Translations under genes and position numbers: made by a program
Assembly (NCBI GenBank): GCA_018449715.1
Contig: JAAVVA010000001.1
Coordinates: forward strand, 1,488,001 to 1,552,000
DNA from: Acidobacteriaceae bacterium dw_441
GTDB lineage: Bacteria; Acidobacteriota; Terriglobia; Terriglobales; Acidobacteriaceae
Direction of reading: 5' to 3'
Length of the DNA: 64,000 nt
In this document: piece by piece, positions 55,042 through 63,670 of the stretch
How positions within the stretch are numbered: position 1 is the first letter of the stretch
How the letters are laid out: the number at the start of each line of letters is the position of its first letter
Notes under the pieces: model-generated
Database searches by the model: none
What the model was told of the DNA's origin: nothing
The model's input: the letters and a program-made list of their open reading frames with translations, nothing else

Positions 55042-55899
55042 ATGAGCGCAGACAATAGCTATACGCCCCCAAACGAGATGCCTCCGGCTCCTATTCATCA
55101 GGTGCTGGTCGGACAAAAGGCTCTTGTGACAGGCGCCAGCAAGGGCCTGGGACAGGCAATGGCTATCGGCTTTGCCCGTGCGGGCGCAGATGTACTCGTG
55201 AACTACAGCACGGATCTGGTTGGTGCAGAAGAAACCGTCCGCATTATCGAGAGTCTGGGTAAGCAAGCCACGATCTTCAAAGCAAATGTCTCAAAAGAAG
55301 ATGAGGTGCAGGCCATGTTTCAGCACATGTTCGACACCTTCGGCAGAATAGACATCTGCGTTCCCAATGCAGCCATTCAACTCAACGCGCGAGTCGACGA
55401 GATGACACTCCAGCAATGGCAGGAGGTCATCAATGTCAACCTGACAGGAATGTTTCTGTGCGCTCGCGAGTCGGTCCGAGCATTCAAGCATCAGGGGATC
55501 GATCGTTCCATCTCGTACGCCTGCGGCAAGCTTATCTTCATCAGCTCGGTTCACGACATCATTCCGTGGGAAGGTCACGCAAACTACGCTGCCGCTAAGG
55601 GCGGCCTTATGCTCTTCATGAAAAGCCTGGCGCAGGAGGTGGCTCACCTTCGCATCCGCGTCAACTCCATCTCGCCTGGAGCGATTCGAACTCCCATGAA
55701 TGTGGAGAAGCTCACCAGTCCTGAAATGTTCGAAGCCACACTTCTCAATCTCATCCCTTCTAAGCGTATTGGAGAACCGGAAGATGTCTCGCGCCTGGCA
55801 GTATGGCTGGCCTCGGACGAATCCGACTATGTTCAAGGCACGACAATTTATGTGGATGGTGGCATGACTCTCTATCCCGGCTTCATTGGTGCCGGTTGA
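55042..55899 (+). CDS. SDR oxidoreductase, glucose 1-dehydrogenase-like
   Basis: A 285-residue classical SDR with an N-terminal extension of about 24 residues. The motifs are TGASKGLGQAMAIGF, PNAAIQLNA (in place of NNAG), the catalytic serine in IFISSVHDIIPWEGH, YAAAK and the end VQGTTIYVDGGMTLYPGF. This pattern is typical of bacterial glucose 1-dehydrogenases and related sugar oxidoreductases in the cytoplasm. The ATG follows AAAGGA. The M24 peptidase-like gene begins 36 bp downstream, so the two are likely one unit. Confidence 0.9.
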   Translation: MSADNSYTPPNEMPPAPIHQVLVGQKALVTGASKGLGQAMAIGFARAGADVLVNYSTDLVGAEETVRIIESLGKQATIFKANVSKEDEVQAMFQHMFDTFGRIDICVPNAAIQLNARVDEMTLQQWQEVINVNLTGMFLCARESVRAFKHQGIDRSISYACGKLIFISSVHDIIPWEGHANYAAAKGGLMLFMKSLAQEVAHLRIRVNSISPGAIRTPMNVEKLTSPEMFEATLLNLIPSKRIGEPEDVSRLAVWLASDESDYVQGTTIYVDGGMTLYPGFIGAG

Positions 55900-55935
55900 T
55901 TGGTAGAACTGGAATAAAAAGAAAGGTGAGTTCAA

Positions 55936-57114
55936 TTGCCTGATCAGGAACGCTTACATCGGATGCGCACGGCGATGGAGGCAGCGCAGTTTGATGCGCT
56001 CGTACTTCGTCTGCCCGAGAATGTACTTTTGCTAAGTGGCTTTTGGCCAATGATCGGCGCCTCCTTTCTCGTCTTTCCACTTGATGGAAAGCCTGTCTGC
56101 ATCATTCCCGATTGTTATAGAGCAGAGGCCCTATCAGCGCTGCGCTCAGTACAGCCCATCTTCTTTCCCTATGGTCTGGTTGACTCCCCTCCTCCAAACA
56201 ATGCCATTCGAAAACTTCTTAGCGGCCTGTCCGGCGCAACAAGCTGGCGGCGAATCGGCTATGAGGCAAGCTTCGAGGCAATTGCCCCTTCATGGAACAG
56301 TGCCGAGTCTTTAGTTCCTGCTGCCGGAACAGTATCGCTACTGCAATCCGCCTTCCCTAAATCTCTCCTTGTGGATGCTTCAGATCTTATAAAGAAGGAA
56401 CGCCGCACGAAGACTGAGTATGAGATCTTGCGCCTTGAGATTGCCAGCGAGATCTCCGCTATCGGTCTCGAGGCTTTTCAACATGCAGTGGACGTCGGAA
56501 AAACAGGTGTAGAGCTTGCCGCTGACGTGGAGCGGGAAATCATGGTGCGGGGTACGGGGTATCGCGGCACCGTGCGAGTTCGCGCCTATGCCCAGGTCAC
56601 CGTCGGCCCGGAAGAGACTTCTCTCGGCTACCGTCCGAACGTCATATCAACAACGCAACGACTTCAACGCGGTGAGATCGCTCTCCTGGAACTCGGTCTC
56701 GTCGCCGATGGCTATTGGGCCGACCGTACCCGTGCTCGGGTTGCTGGGACTCCCAGCGAACTGCAGCAGGCTTACTTCGATACGGTTGTCCGTGCCCAGG
56801 AGGCTTCCATCGCGGTTATCAAACCCGGGATCGCCGCCTCTGCCGTCGATACAGCTGCCCGTTCCATTATTGAGTCGGCTGGCTACACAGATTTCTTTCC
56901 TCACATCACCGGTCATGGGCTCGGATTTGGCTATCACGAATCGTCCCCCATCCTCGGGCCTCGCTCGGAAGACGTGCTTGAAGCCGGAATGCTGACATCC
57001 GTCGAGCCCGGCGTCTACGACAGATCGTTCGGTGGCATCCGTATTGAGGACGATGTTCTGGTTACCTCCAGCGGATCGAGGATCCTGGGCCCTTACCTTA
57101 AATCTTTAGCCTGA
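55936..57114 (+). CDS. M24-family metallopeptidase (Xaa-Pro aminopeptidase/creatinase-like)
   Basis: A 392-residue pita-bread-fold protein. The N-terminal creatinase-like domain (1 to about 160) precedes the M24 domain. Metal ligands are visible: LVADGYWADRTRA (two Asp), GHGLGFGYHE (His), TSVEPGVYD (Glu) and GGIRIEDDVLV (Glu). It should cleave prolyl-type peptides or a C-N bond. Its place among sugar oxidoreductases is unexplained. The start is a TTG at 55936 with AAAGGTGAG six bases before it. Confidence 0.9.
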   Translation: MPDQERLHRMRTAMEAAQFDALVLRLPENVLLLSGFWPMIGASFLVFPLDGKPVCIIPDCYRAEALSALRSVQPIFFPYGLVDSPPPNNAIRKLLSGLSGATSWRRIGYEASFEAIAPSWNSAESLVPAAGTVSLLQSAFPKSLLVDASDLIKKERRTKTEYEILRLEIASEISAIGLEAFQHAVDVGKTGVELAADVEREIMVRGTGYRGTVRVRAYAQVTVGPEETSLGYRPNVISTTQRLQRGEIALLELGLVADGYWADRTRARVAGTPSELQQAYFDTVVRAQEASIAVIKPGIAASAVDTAARSIIESAGYTDFFPHITGHGLGFGYHESSPILGPRSEDVLEAGMLTSVEPGVYDRSFGGIRIEDDVLVTSSGSRILGPYLKSLA

Positions 57115-57301
57115 TCCGAAAAGAAACCGACTCCCCTGCTCTCGCAGTGCTGCGAGATCGTCTTCCCGGTGTGGTGCGTCTCTCGTGCGGGCAAGAAACT
57201 TCGCATAATTGCGACGACCTAAAACTAAAGCAGGCCCCCTACACAGATCACTTGCCAACCATGTAGCCGCGCACTATAGTACATTTCAGAACATTTGAAA
57301 A

Positions 57302-57319
57302 TAGTTCCTAATTGAACTA
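57302..57319 (+). promoter_or_regulatory. TAGTTC-N6-GAACTA palindrome, site 6
   Basis: ATAGTTC-CTAATT-GAACTAT, with perfect 7 bp arms (57301-57320 with flanks). ATGACA (57334-57339) and TACAGT (57356-57361) could be the promoter it controls. It precedes the small ORF, alcohol dehydrogenase and transaldolase genes. The remaining 57115-57300 shows nothing further. Confidence 0.7.
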
Positions 57320-57383
57320 TACAACTTGAAGTCATGACACGCAGTTCTGCTGTTTACAGTGACTGTTCTTCGAGGGTGGGATT

Positions 57384-57584
57384 ATGTCGGTGAGTCAATC
57401 GGAAGCAATGAGCTTTGCTTGCAGCAAATGGATTCATCAAAGAAAGCCAGAAACATTCGAGGCTTTCAATCCCGCCTCTATAAATACGATCGTGCGATTT
57501 GCTGGCACAAAGGAGCAGCCCACAAACGACGTGATCGAAGAGTGCTTCAGGCTTTTGGTCGAACAACTCAAAAATAATCGATAG
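57384..57584 (+). CDS. Small protein of unknown function (66 residues)
   Basis: I do not recognise it. The product is acidic-basic mixed, with no signal or membrane helix; its end (VIEECFRLLVEQLKNNR) looks helical. A good ribosome binding site (GAGGGTGGG) precedes the ATG. It lies between the operator palindrome and the alcohol dehydrogenase gene, 11 bp before the latter, so it is probably translated as the first gene of that operon. Confidence 0.5.
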   Translation: MSVSQSEAMSFACSKWIHQRKPETFEAFNPASINTIVRFAGTKEQPTNDVIEECFRLLVEQLKNNR

Positions 57585-57595
57585 AGAAATAACGA

Positions 57596-58627
57596 ATGAA
57601 AGCTCTAGTTAAATACGCCCCGGGTGAAGGCAATGTTGGAATCAGAGATATTGCCGAACCGATTTGTGGCGACACGGACGTCAAAATCGAAATTGCATTC
57701 TGCGGTGTGTGCGGAACAGATATTCATGTACTGCACGATACCTTTCGCAATTTCCCCCCTGTCACCCTTGGTCACGAGTTCGCCGGAACCGTCGTTGAAG
57801 TAGGTAAGAGCGTTCAGGGCGTGCAGATTGGTGAACGCATCACAGGGCTCGGCGCAACTGCCGTCACCTGTGGTCAATGCCGGTACTGCCGATCCGGCTA
57901 CTTCATCTTTTGTGCCAATCGGCGCGGGATGGGGCATGGCGTCAATGGCGCCTTTACCCGTTATGTTCTCTTGCGGCCCGACCAGTTATATCGAATACCC
58001 GCGAATTTGACACTCGAGGAAGCTGCGATGAGCGAGCCCTTCGCGGCAGCTGTTCAGGCCGTAACGGAGATTGCCCGCATCGCCATCGGTGACACGGTGC
58101 TTGTCTCAGGTCCTGGACCTATCGGATTGCTCTGCTTAAAGCTTCTAGTCGCACAGGGCATCAAGACCATCGTCGTCGGTGCTCCTGGCGATGGAGATCG
58201 CCTTGAGGCCGCCAAGCATTTTGGAGCCTTCGCCACTGTCGATTTAGGCACCCAGAAACTCCAAGACGCAATTAGCGAACATACGAAAGGCCAGGGTGTT
58301 GATGTTGCTTTCGAATGTGCTGGGGTTTCCGCCTCGGTGAGGGGATGCCTCGACTCTCTTCGTCCAATGGGACAGCATGTTCAGGTCGCGATCTGCGGTA
58401 AAGATATTCAGTTTCCGATTGATCGCATCTTCTACAAGCAGCTCACCATGTCGGGATCTGTCTGCTACACCTCCAACACCTGGGACCGCATGATGAGGAT
58501 CTATGCTGGCGGCAAAATCAGTCTTAAGGAGATGATCAGCATTAAACTCCCCATCTCCGATTGGCAAACGGCCTTTGATCTTTGCACAACCAGAAAAGCC
58601 CTGAAAGTTCTGATGCATCCGGAATAA
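57596..58627 (+). CDS. Zinc-dependent medium-chain dehydrogenase (polyol/sugar type)
   Basis: A 343-residue MDR enzyme. The catalytic zinc ligands are FCGVCGTDIH (Cys) and GHEFAGTV (His-Glu), with the sorbitol-dehydrogenase-like glutamate in AAMSEPFAAAV. Structural zinc cysteines are TCGQCRYCRSGYFIFC. NAD binding is by VLVSGPGPIGLLCLKL. The family oxidises polyols such as sorbitol or sugar acids. It is cytoplasmic. The small ORF is upstream and the transaldolase gene follows by 66 bp. Confidence 0.92.
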   Translation: MKALVKYAPGEGNVGIRDIAEPICGDTDVKIEIAFCGVCGTDIHVLHDTFRNFPPVTLGHEFAGTVVEVGKSVQGVQIGERITGLGATAVTCGQCRYCRSGYFIFCANRRGMGHGVNGAFTRYVLLRPDQLYRIPANLTLEEAAMSEPFAAAVQAVTEIARIAIGDTVLVSGPGPIGLLCLKLLVAQGIKTIVVGAPGDGDRLEAAKHFGAFATVDLGTQKLQDAISEHTKGQGVDVAFECAGVSASVRGCLDSLRPMGQHVQVAICGKDIQFPIDRIFYKQLTMSGSVCYTSNTWDRMMRIYAGGKISLKEMISIKLPISDWQTAFDLCTTRKALKVLMHPE

Positions 58628-58693
58628 CGTATCGGGCCCTAACTGAACATAGTTTGCTGAATACAAACCAATGATCCTTTCGATGAGGAAATT

Positions 58694-59800
58694 ATGAGCA
58701 GCGCCACCCAGACACCAGCATCCTACAAGAGCCCGCTTCACGAGATGACACAGACCACCTGCACCTCTTTGTGGAATGACTCTGCAACGCTCTCCGAGCT
58801 TACCTATTCGATCGAGCATGGTGCCGTCGGCGCCACCTGCAACCCTGTCATCGTTCTGGACGCTCTCAAGCGCGAGCCGCAGCTCTGGAACGATCACATT
58901 CGAACACTTGCGAAAGAGATGCCTACGGCAACGGAGGACCAGATTGGCTGGAAGCTCGTTGAAGGCATCTCAGCGACACGAGCAACTCTGCTGCATTCTG
59001 TATTTGAAAAATACAAAGGCAAAAACGGTCGTCTTTCCATCCAGACCGATCCACGTTTTTATCGCGATGTCGACGCGCTGACGAAGCAGGCCCTGCATTT
59101 TAATAAGTTGGGTCCAAATATGATCATCAAAATTCCCGTCACACAGGCTGGAATCGCTGCCATCGAAGAAGCAACGTATGCAGGAATCACCATCAATGCA
59201 ACCGCCTGCTTCACCCTCCCTCAATCTGTTGCCGTAGCGGAGGCAGTCGAACGCGGCCTGACCCGGCGCGAAAAAGAGGGTAAGGACATCTCCACCATGG
59301 GGCCAGTCTGCACGATTATGGTGGGTCGCCTGGACGATTGGCTCAAAGTAGTTGCCGAGAAAAAAAATATTACCCTTGACCCTGGATATCTGGAATGGGC
59401 TGGCGTCGCCGTCTTCAAGAAGACATATCAACTATTTCAGCAGCGCGGCTTTCGCCTTCGCCTCCTCTCTGCCGCATTCCGCAATCACATGCATTGGAGC
59501 GAATTCATCGGCGGCGATGTTGTCATCTCCCCGCCGTACAAATGGCAGTTAAGGTTCAACGCCAGCGACATTGCGGTCGTTCCTCGCATCGACAAGCCCG
59601 TCAACCCTGAAATTGTGAATACGCTCCTCGACAGGTTTGAAGATTTTGGTCGCGCCTACCGCGAAGGTGGCCTAGCCATTCATGAGTTCGATCACTATGG
59701 CCCAACCGCGCGCACCCTGCGACAGTTCCTCGAAGCCGGCCAGGAACTTTCCGTCCGTGTACGCGATATCATGTTGCCGAGCCCTGATGCACTGCTCTGA
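58694..59800 (+). CDS. Transaldolase-family protein
   Basis: A 368-residue TIM barrel. The N-terminus TTCTSLWNDSATLSELTYSIEHGAVGATCNPVIVLDAL contains the family TSNP-like loop, here TCNP. The Schiff-base lysine is in MIIKIPVTQAGIAAIEEATYAGITINATACFTLPQ, and the phosphate site segment is near HWSEFIGGD. Transaldolases exchange dihydroxyacetone units between sugar phosphates. The protein is longer than the short TalA-like and MipB-like forms. Together with the dehydrogenases this supports conversion of an unusual sugar into pentose-phosphate intermediates. ATG after GAGGAAA. Confidence 0.88.
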   Translation: MSSATQTPASYKSPLHEMTQTTCTSLWNDSATLSELTYSIEHGAVGATCNPVIVLDALKREPQLWNDHIRTLAKEMPTATEDQIGWKLVEGISATRATLLHSVFEKYKGKNGRLSIQTDPRFYRDVDALTKQALHFNKLGPNMIIKIPVTQAGIAAIEEATYAGITINATACFTLPQSVAVAEAVERGLTRREKEGKDISTMGPVCTIMVGRLDDWLKVVAEKKNITLDPGYLEWAGVAVFKKTYQLFQQRGFRLRLLSAAFRNHMHWSEFIGGDVVISPPYKWQLRFNASDIAVVPRIDKPVNPEIVNTLLDRFEDFGRAYREGGLAIHEFDHYGPTARTLRQFLEAGQELSVRVRDIMLPSPDALL

Positions 59801-59863
59801 TCATCTGGGTGTCCAAATTGCCTTGTCGCCGATGCCCCAGAAGTGGTGCTAATATGAGGCACA

Positions 59864-60973
59864 ATGAAGAGCAAATCGCCGGCGAAGCAAAACGAGCCCT
59901 CGAGAAAAATTGATAAGTATTGGATCCCGATTGTTGCTAAGACTCTTGATCTGCTGGATTGCTTCAGCTCCGTCAATGAGACGCTAACACTTGAAGAGGT
60001 CGTTCGACGCACAGGTATACCCCATACCAGTGCCTTTCGCATTCTCCATACCCTCGTGGTTCGCGACTACCTTAGCCAATCCGGACGGCATTATCGGCTT
60101 AGTCGACTGCGCAAGAAATTGAAGTTCGGCTTTGCAAATCTTTCGAAGCATATCCAGCTCGCGGTCGAGATTCAGACGAGCCTTGAAAAGGCCGCTGCCG
60201 CGGCAGGCGTCAATCTTGTCGTGTGGGACAACGACCGCAACGCAGATGCCGCTGTACGGAATGCGGAACTTATGGTCGCTGAAAAAGTTGATCTTGCAAT
60301 CGAATTTCAGCTTTTCGAGCAGGTCGCACCCGTGATCTCCGACATTTTCGCTCGTGCCGGAATTCCTCTTATCTCCTTGGTCAACCCGCATCACGGGACT
60401 GTTTACTTTGGCGTAAATAATTATCGTGCCGGATTGACTGCCGGTTTAGCCCTCGCGGAACACGCTGTCAACCAGTGGCGCTCGAAATTCGATGCTCTCG
60501 TCCTCCTCGATTCCCCTCTCGCAGGAAGAACCACGCAAAGCCGCAGCGTGGGGGTACTCAAAGGCATAGAGGAACGGCTTGGAAAGCCTCCGGAGAACAT
60601 CATCCATCATTTGGATGGAGGCGGAGATAAAGCAACCTCAAAAGCAGCCCTAGCAAACTTTCTCAAGTCCACGCGACCGTCAAGCAGGATACTCCTCGCG
60701 GGTATCAACGACGAAAGCGCGATCGGCGCAGTGGAAGCCGTAAATGCGACGAAGGGGCGGAATCAGATTGCAATCGTCGGCCACGGCGGAAGCGCGGAGA
60801 TCCTGGATATCATCAAGGATCCCAAGAGCCCCTGCATTGGAGTTGTCTCCTTCAATGCCGACCGTTATGGAGCCGAACTATTCAACTTTACCTTGCCCAT
60901 TGTTCAGGGACGATCGGCTCCCACGGGGCACTATGTCGCGCACAAATTCATCAGCCGAGCTGCAACAAAGTAG
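59864..60973 (+). CDS. Chimeric regulator: IclR-type HTH fused to a periplasmic-binding-protein-like sugar sensor
   Basis: A 369-residue cytoplasmic regulator. Residues about 24-83 are an IclR N-terminal winged helix (VAKTLDLLDCFSSVNETLTLEEVVRRTGIPHTSAFRILHTLVVRDYLSQSGRHYRL). The usual IclR GAF-like effector domain is missing. From about 98 to 360 there is a type 1 periplasmic-binding fold as in RbsB and LacI (QTSLEKAAAAAGVNLVVWDNDRNADAAVRNAELM, GIPLISLVNPHHGTVYFGVNNYRAGLTAGLALAEHAV, SRILLAGINDESAIGAVEAV, IVGHGGSAEILDII). It likely senses a sugar and is the only DNA-binding candidate among the operator-bearing sugar genes. Confidence 0.88.
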   Translation: MKSKSPAKQNEPSRKIDKYWIPIVAKTLDLLDCFSSVNETLTLEEVVRRTGIPHTSAFRILHTLVVRDYLSQSGRHYRLSRLRKKLKFGFANLSKHIQLAVEIQTSLEKAAAAAGVNLVVWDNDRNADAAVRNAELMVAEKVDLAIEFQLFEQVAPVISDIFARAGIPLISLVNPHHGTVYFGVNNYRAGLTAGLALAEHAVNQWRSKFDALVLLDSPLAGRTTQSRSVGVLKGIEERLGKPPENIIHHLDGGGDKATSKAALANFLKSTRPSSRILLAGINDESAIGAVEAVNATKGRNQIAIVGHGGSAEILDIIKDPKSPCIGVVSFNADRYGAELFNFTLPIVQGRSAPTGHYVAHKFISRAATK

Positions 60974-61067
60974 CACTTCCTACATGTAAAAAATCCAGCC
61001 TGCACGTGGCCATTGGCTTTCCGAAATTCCTCGTCTTCGCTGTCGCCCTTGTTGACAGAACTATTCC

Positions 61068-61097
61068 TTGACAATGGCATTTCGCCAAAGATATACA
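61068..61097 (+). promoter_or_regulatory. Promoter upstream of the TIM-barrel gene
   Basis: TTGACA (61068-61073), 18 bp, TATACA (61092-61097). The operator palindrome at 61121-61138 would lie about 26 bp downstream of the start, a repressor-like position. A half-site GAACTA is at 61058-61063. Confidence 0.6.
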
Positions 61098-61120
61098 CGT
61101 ACGTAATTAGATTTTGAAAG

Positions 61121-61138
61121 AAGTTCTTATAGGAACTA
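61121..61138 (+). promoter_or_regulatory. AGTTC-N6-GAACT palindrome, site 7
   Basis: AAGTTC-TTATAG-GAACTA, 62 bp before the start of the Tat-exported TIM-barrel gene and downstream of a good promoter. Confidence 0.65.
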
Positions 61139-61199
61139 TAAGAGAATCCTTGCTGCGAACTTCTTAAAATTTCTCACGTCATCGTACGGAGTATCCGGA

Positions 61200-62096
61200 A
61201 TGGCGATTTCAAGACGCTGTTTTTTGCAACAGGCCTTTGCCGCTGGTGTTGCTGCAGGCGCTGCTAAAGCCTTTGCCGACCCTCTGGATATGCCTATCGG
61301 CTTTCAGGGCTACGATGCCAGATTTCTGCTGATCAAGGATTGGGATTCTGGTTGGCAGACGATGCGAGACATGGGGTATCAGTCTGTCGATCTTGTCTCC
61401 GTTCGCGGATACGGCTTTGAAAAGTCTTCTGTTGCAAACAAGACTGCGAAGGAAATTCGTACCAAGCTCGAATCGATCGGCATGACCTATGAGAATTGCC
61501 AGTTCAGCTATGCGGAGCTTCATACCGACTTTAGCAGGACCATCGACTTCTGCCATGAACTCAAACTTAAAAACATCATCTGCGCCCCAGAGTCACAGCA
61601 CACAAAATCAATCGATGGATGGAAGTGGCAGGCGGATCAGTTGAATCAGCTTGCCGTACGCTTGAAGCCCGAAGGTTTTCGTCTCGGCTATCACAACCAC
61701 GATCTCGAATTTATCGATGTCGATGGCATTACTCCATACGACGTTCTGATGGAGAATACGGATCCTAAACTCGTCTCATTCCAGATCGATGTGGGCAACC
61801 TTACTTTTGCAGGAAAAGACGCCATCTCTTATATCAAGAAGTACCCTCAACGATACTTCTCCATGCACGCCAAAGACTATAAACCGGGACTTACCAGCGT
61901 TCCGGTAGGACAAGGCATTCTTGACTGGAAGGCTATCTTCGCCATTGTCAAAACGACCCCGGTCCAGAACTATTTTGCGGAGGTTGCCGCGTACGGCATC
62001 GGAACCCTGAACCACATGCCAGCCAGTGCGTGGCCCACTGATTCTGTGGACCAGCTAAGGCAGAGCTACGTTTATCTTCATAAGCTTCGAGCGTGA
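61200..62096 (+). CDS. Tat-exported sugar isomerase/epimerase-like TIM barrel
   Basis: The N-terminus MAISRRCFLQQAFAAGVAAGAAKAFA is a twin-arginine signal, so the folded enzyme acts in the periplasm. The rest is a xylose-isomerase-like TIM barrel: GYDARFLLIKDWDSGWQTMRDMGYQSVDLVSV, RLGYHNHDLEFIDVDGITPYDVLMENTDPKLVSFQIDVGNL, YFSMHAKDYKPG and NYFAEVAAYG. Metal-binding residues (Glu, Asp, His, Glu) appear kept. Relatives epimerise or dehydrate 3-keto sugars. Operator site 7 is in front. It could handle 3-keto sugars produced nearby; that is inference. Confidence 0.88.
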   Translation: MAISRRCFLQQAFAAGVAAGAAKAFADPLDMPIGFQGYDARFLLIKDWDSGWQTMRDMGYQSVDLVSVRGYGFEKSSVANKTAKEIRTKLESIGMTYENCQFSYAELHTDFSRTIDFCHELKLKNIICAPESQHTKSIDGWKWQADQLNQLAVRLKPEGFRLGYHNHDLEFIDVDGITPYDVLMENTDPKLVSFQIDVGNLTFAGKDAISYIKKYPQRYFSMHAKDYKPGLTSVPVGQGILDWKAIFAIVKTTPVQNYFAEVAAYGIGTLNHMPASAWPTDSVDQLRQSYVYLHKLRA

Positions 62097-62161
62097 ATTG
62101 TCCATATCGAAATTTATGCGTTGGAGTATCCGTATTGGTGTAATGCGAAAAAGGAGCACTT

Positions 62162-62605
62162 ATGAAAGGCGTTTCGCTCGTCTTCTCCATCTTCCTCGGC
62201 ATCATCCTTGCCCTGCATCTTTCCATGAATGGCAAAGTAGGTGCTTCCCTTGGAAATCCACGCGTCGCAAACGCTGTCTTCTGGTGTATCGGAGCATTTG
62301 TAGCGCTCCTTATCGGAGCTACAGGATGGCAGTCAGGAGTGCTTAGTGGCTTGAAGGGAGTTAGTCCCTGGCTACTCACCGCTGGTGGTCTCGGGGCCTG
62401 CCTGGTATTCGCAATTGCATGGCTGCTTCCGGATGTTGGCGCGAGAGCCATGTTCATCAGCCTCATCGCGGGTCAGGTTCTTGGCGGAATGATCATCTCT
62501 CATTTTGGATGGTTAGGGTCGCCAACCCAACGAATCACACCTCTCAACACAATCGGTGCGCTGGTCATGCTGGCCGGCGTCGCCCTAGCAACCTACAGCA
62601 AATAG
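62162..62605 (+). CDS. DMT-superfamily small transporter (YdcZ/DUF606-like)
   Basis: A 147-residue membrane protein with about five helices: VFSIFLGIILALHLSMNGKVG, VFWCIGAFVALLIGATGW, WLLTAGGLGACLVFAIAWLL, AMFISLIAGQVLGGMIISHFGW and TIGALVMLAGVALATYS. The pattern, including LNGxxG-like SMNGKVG and GQVLGGMIISHFG, matches the single-domain DUF606/YdcZ group, which may form dimers. It could export or import a small metabolite of the sugar pathway. It follows the TIM-barrel gene by 65 bp and precedes the aldo/keto reductase by 33 bp. AAAGGAG precedes the ATG. Confidence 0.85.
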   Translation: MKGVSLVFSIFLGIILALHLSMNGKVGASLGNPRVANAVFWCIGAFVALLIGATGWQSGVLSGLKGVSPWLLTAGGLGACLVFAIAWLLPDVGARAMFISLIAGQVLGGMIISHFGWLGSPTQRITPLNTIGALVMLAGVALATYSK

Positions 62606-62638
62606 AACATAGCTTTTACCGTTACAAAACAGGAAACC

Positions 62639-63613
62639 ATGCAAAAAGCAAAATTAGGTAAGACCGATCTTCAGGTCAGCACGCTGGCAATGGGTAGCGA
62701 TGTTCTTGGAAGCAAGATCGACCAGGACACGACCTTTTCCCTGCTCGATTACTATGTCGGAGAAGGCGGCAACTTCATCGACACTGGAAACTTTTACGCA
62801 AGCTGGCTCCCCGGATGCAAGGGTGGAGAAAGTGAAACCGTCATCGGTGCATGGATGAAGGCACGTGGTAATCGAGACAGGGTCATCGTCTCTTCAAAGC
62901 TGGCCTTTGACTATCCCGGCTGTGAAGGCGGCCTCAGCGCTGCGGAGATTGAGCGCGAATGCGAGAAGAGCCTTCGACGTCTTCAGACGGATCGGCTCGA
63001 TCTTTACTACGCTCATCGTGACGACCGCGAAGTACCCCAGGAAGAAACGATGGCCGCATTCGATCGCCTGATTAAAGCTGGCAAGGTCCGTGCCCTCGGG
63101 GCCAGCAATCTTGCCGTCTGGCGCATAGCCCAGGCAAACACTATTGCGAAAGCTAATGGCGTCACACCTTACACGGTCGTACAACAGCGATACACCTATC
63201 TTCGACCTCGACACGGAGCAGATTTCGGCCCCCAGATCGTCATCGGAACGGAGCTAAAAGATTTCGCCCTCAGTGAAGATGTGGCACTCATTGCTTACTC
63301 CGTTTTATTGCAAGGGACTTACACCCGCGCGGAGCGCGAACTTCCTGCTCAGTTCGCTGGCCCCGAGTCAGATGAACGCCTCGATGCACTTCGAACTGTT
63401 GCGAAAGATACTGGACGCAATGCCAATCAAGTCATCATCGCCTGGATGCGCCAGAGCAAGCCCGCGGTACTTCCTATTATTGCTGGCAGCAAGATCGATC
63501 AATTGAAAGAAAACATAGCCGCTCTCGATTTGACTCTCGATGAGGAACAGATGCAGAAACTCAATACCGCGGGAGATCCTGTTATCAGGCAGGCCTGGAT
63601 ACAATCCACATAG
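62639..63613 (+). CDS. Aldo/keto reductase
   Basis: A 324-residue NAD(P)H-dependent reductase with a TIM-barrel fold. The catalytic tetrad is visible: Asp and Tyr in GGNFIDTGNFYASW, Lys in VIVSSKLAF and His in YYAHRDDREVP. NADP contacts are in the C-terminal VLPIIAGSKIDQLKENIAALDLTL. The substrate is likely a sugar or sugar-derived aldehyde or ketone, judged from neighbours only. It is the last gene of the run TIM barrel, transporter, reductase, and its end is convergent with a partial Gfo/Idh/MocA gene. Confidence 0.92.
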   Translation: MQKAKLGKTDLQVSTLAMGSDVLGSKIDQDTTFSLLDYYVGEGGNFIDTGNFYASWLPGCKGGESETVIGAWMKARGNRDRVIVSSKLAFDYPGCEGGLSAAEIERECEKSLRRLQTDRLDLYYAHRDDREVPQEETMAAFDRLIKAGKVRALGASNLAVWRIAQANTIAKANGVTPYTVVQQRYTYLRPRHGADFGPQIVIGTELKDFALSEDVALIAYSVLLQGTYTRAERELPAQFAGPESDERLDALRTVAKDTGRNANQVIIAWMRQSKPAVLPIIAGSKIDQLKENIAALDLTLDEEQMQKLNTAGDPVIRQAWIQST

Positions 63614-63670
63614 GTAAAACGACAGCGTGGCAATGAAGAAACGATCGCTGCCTCTTTCTGAGCTGCGCTG

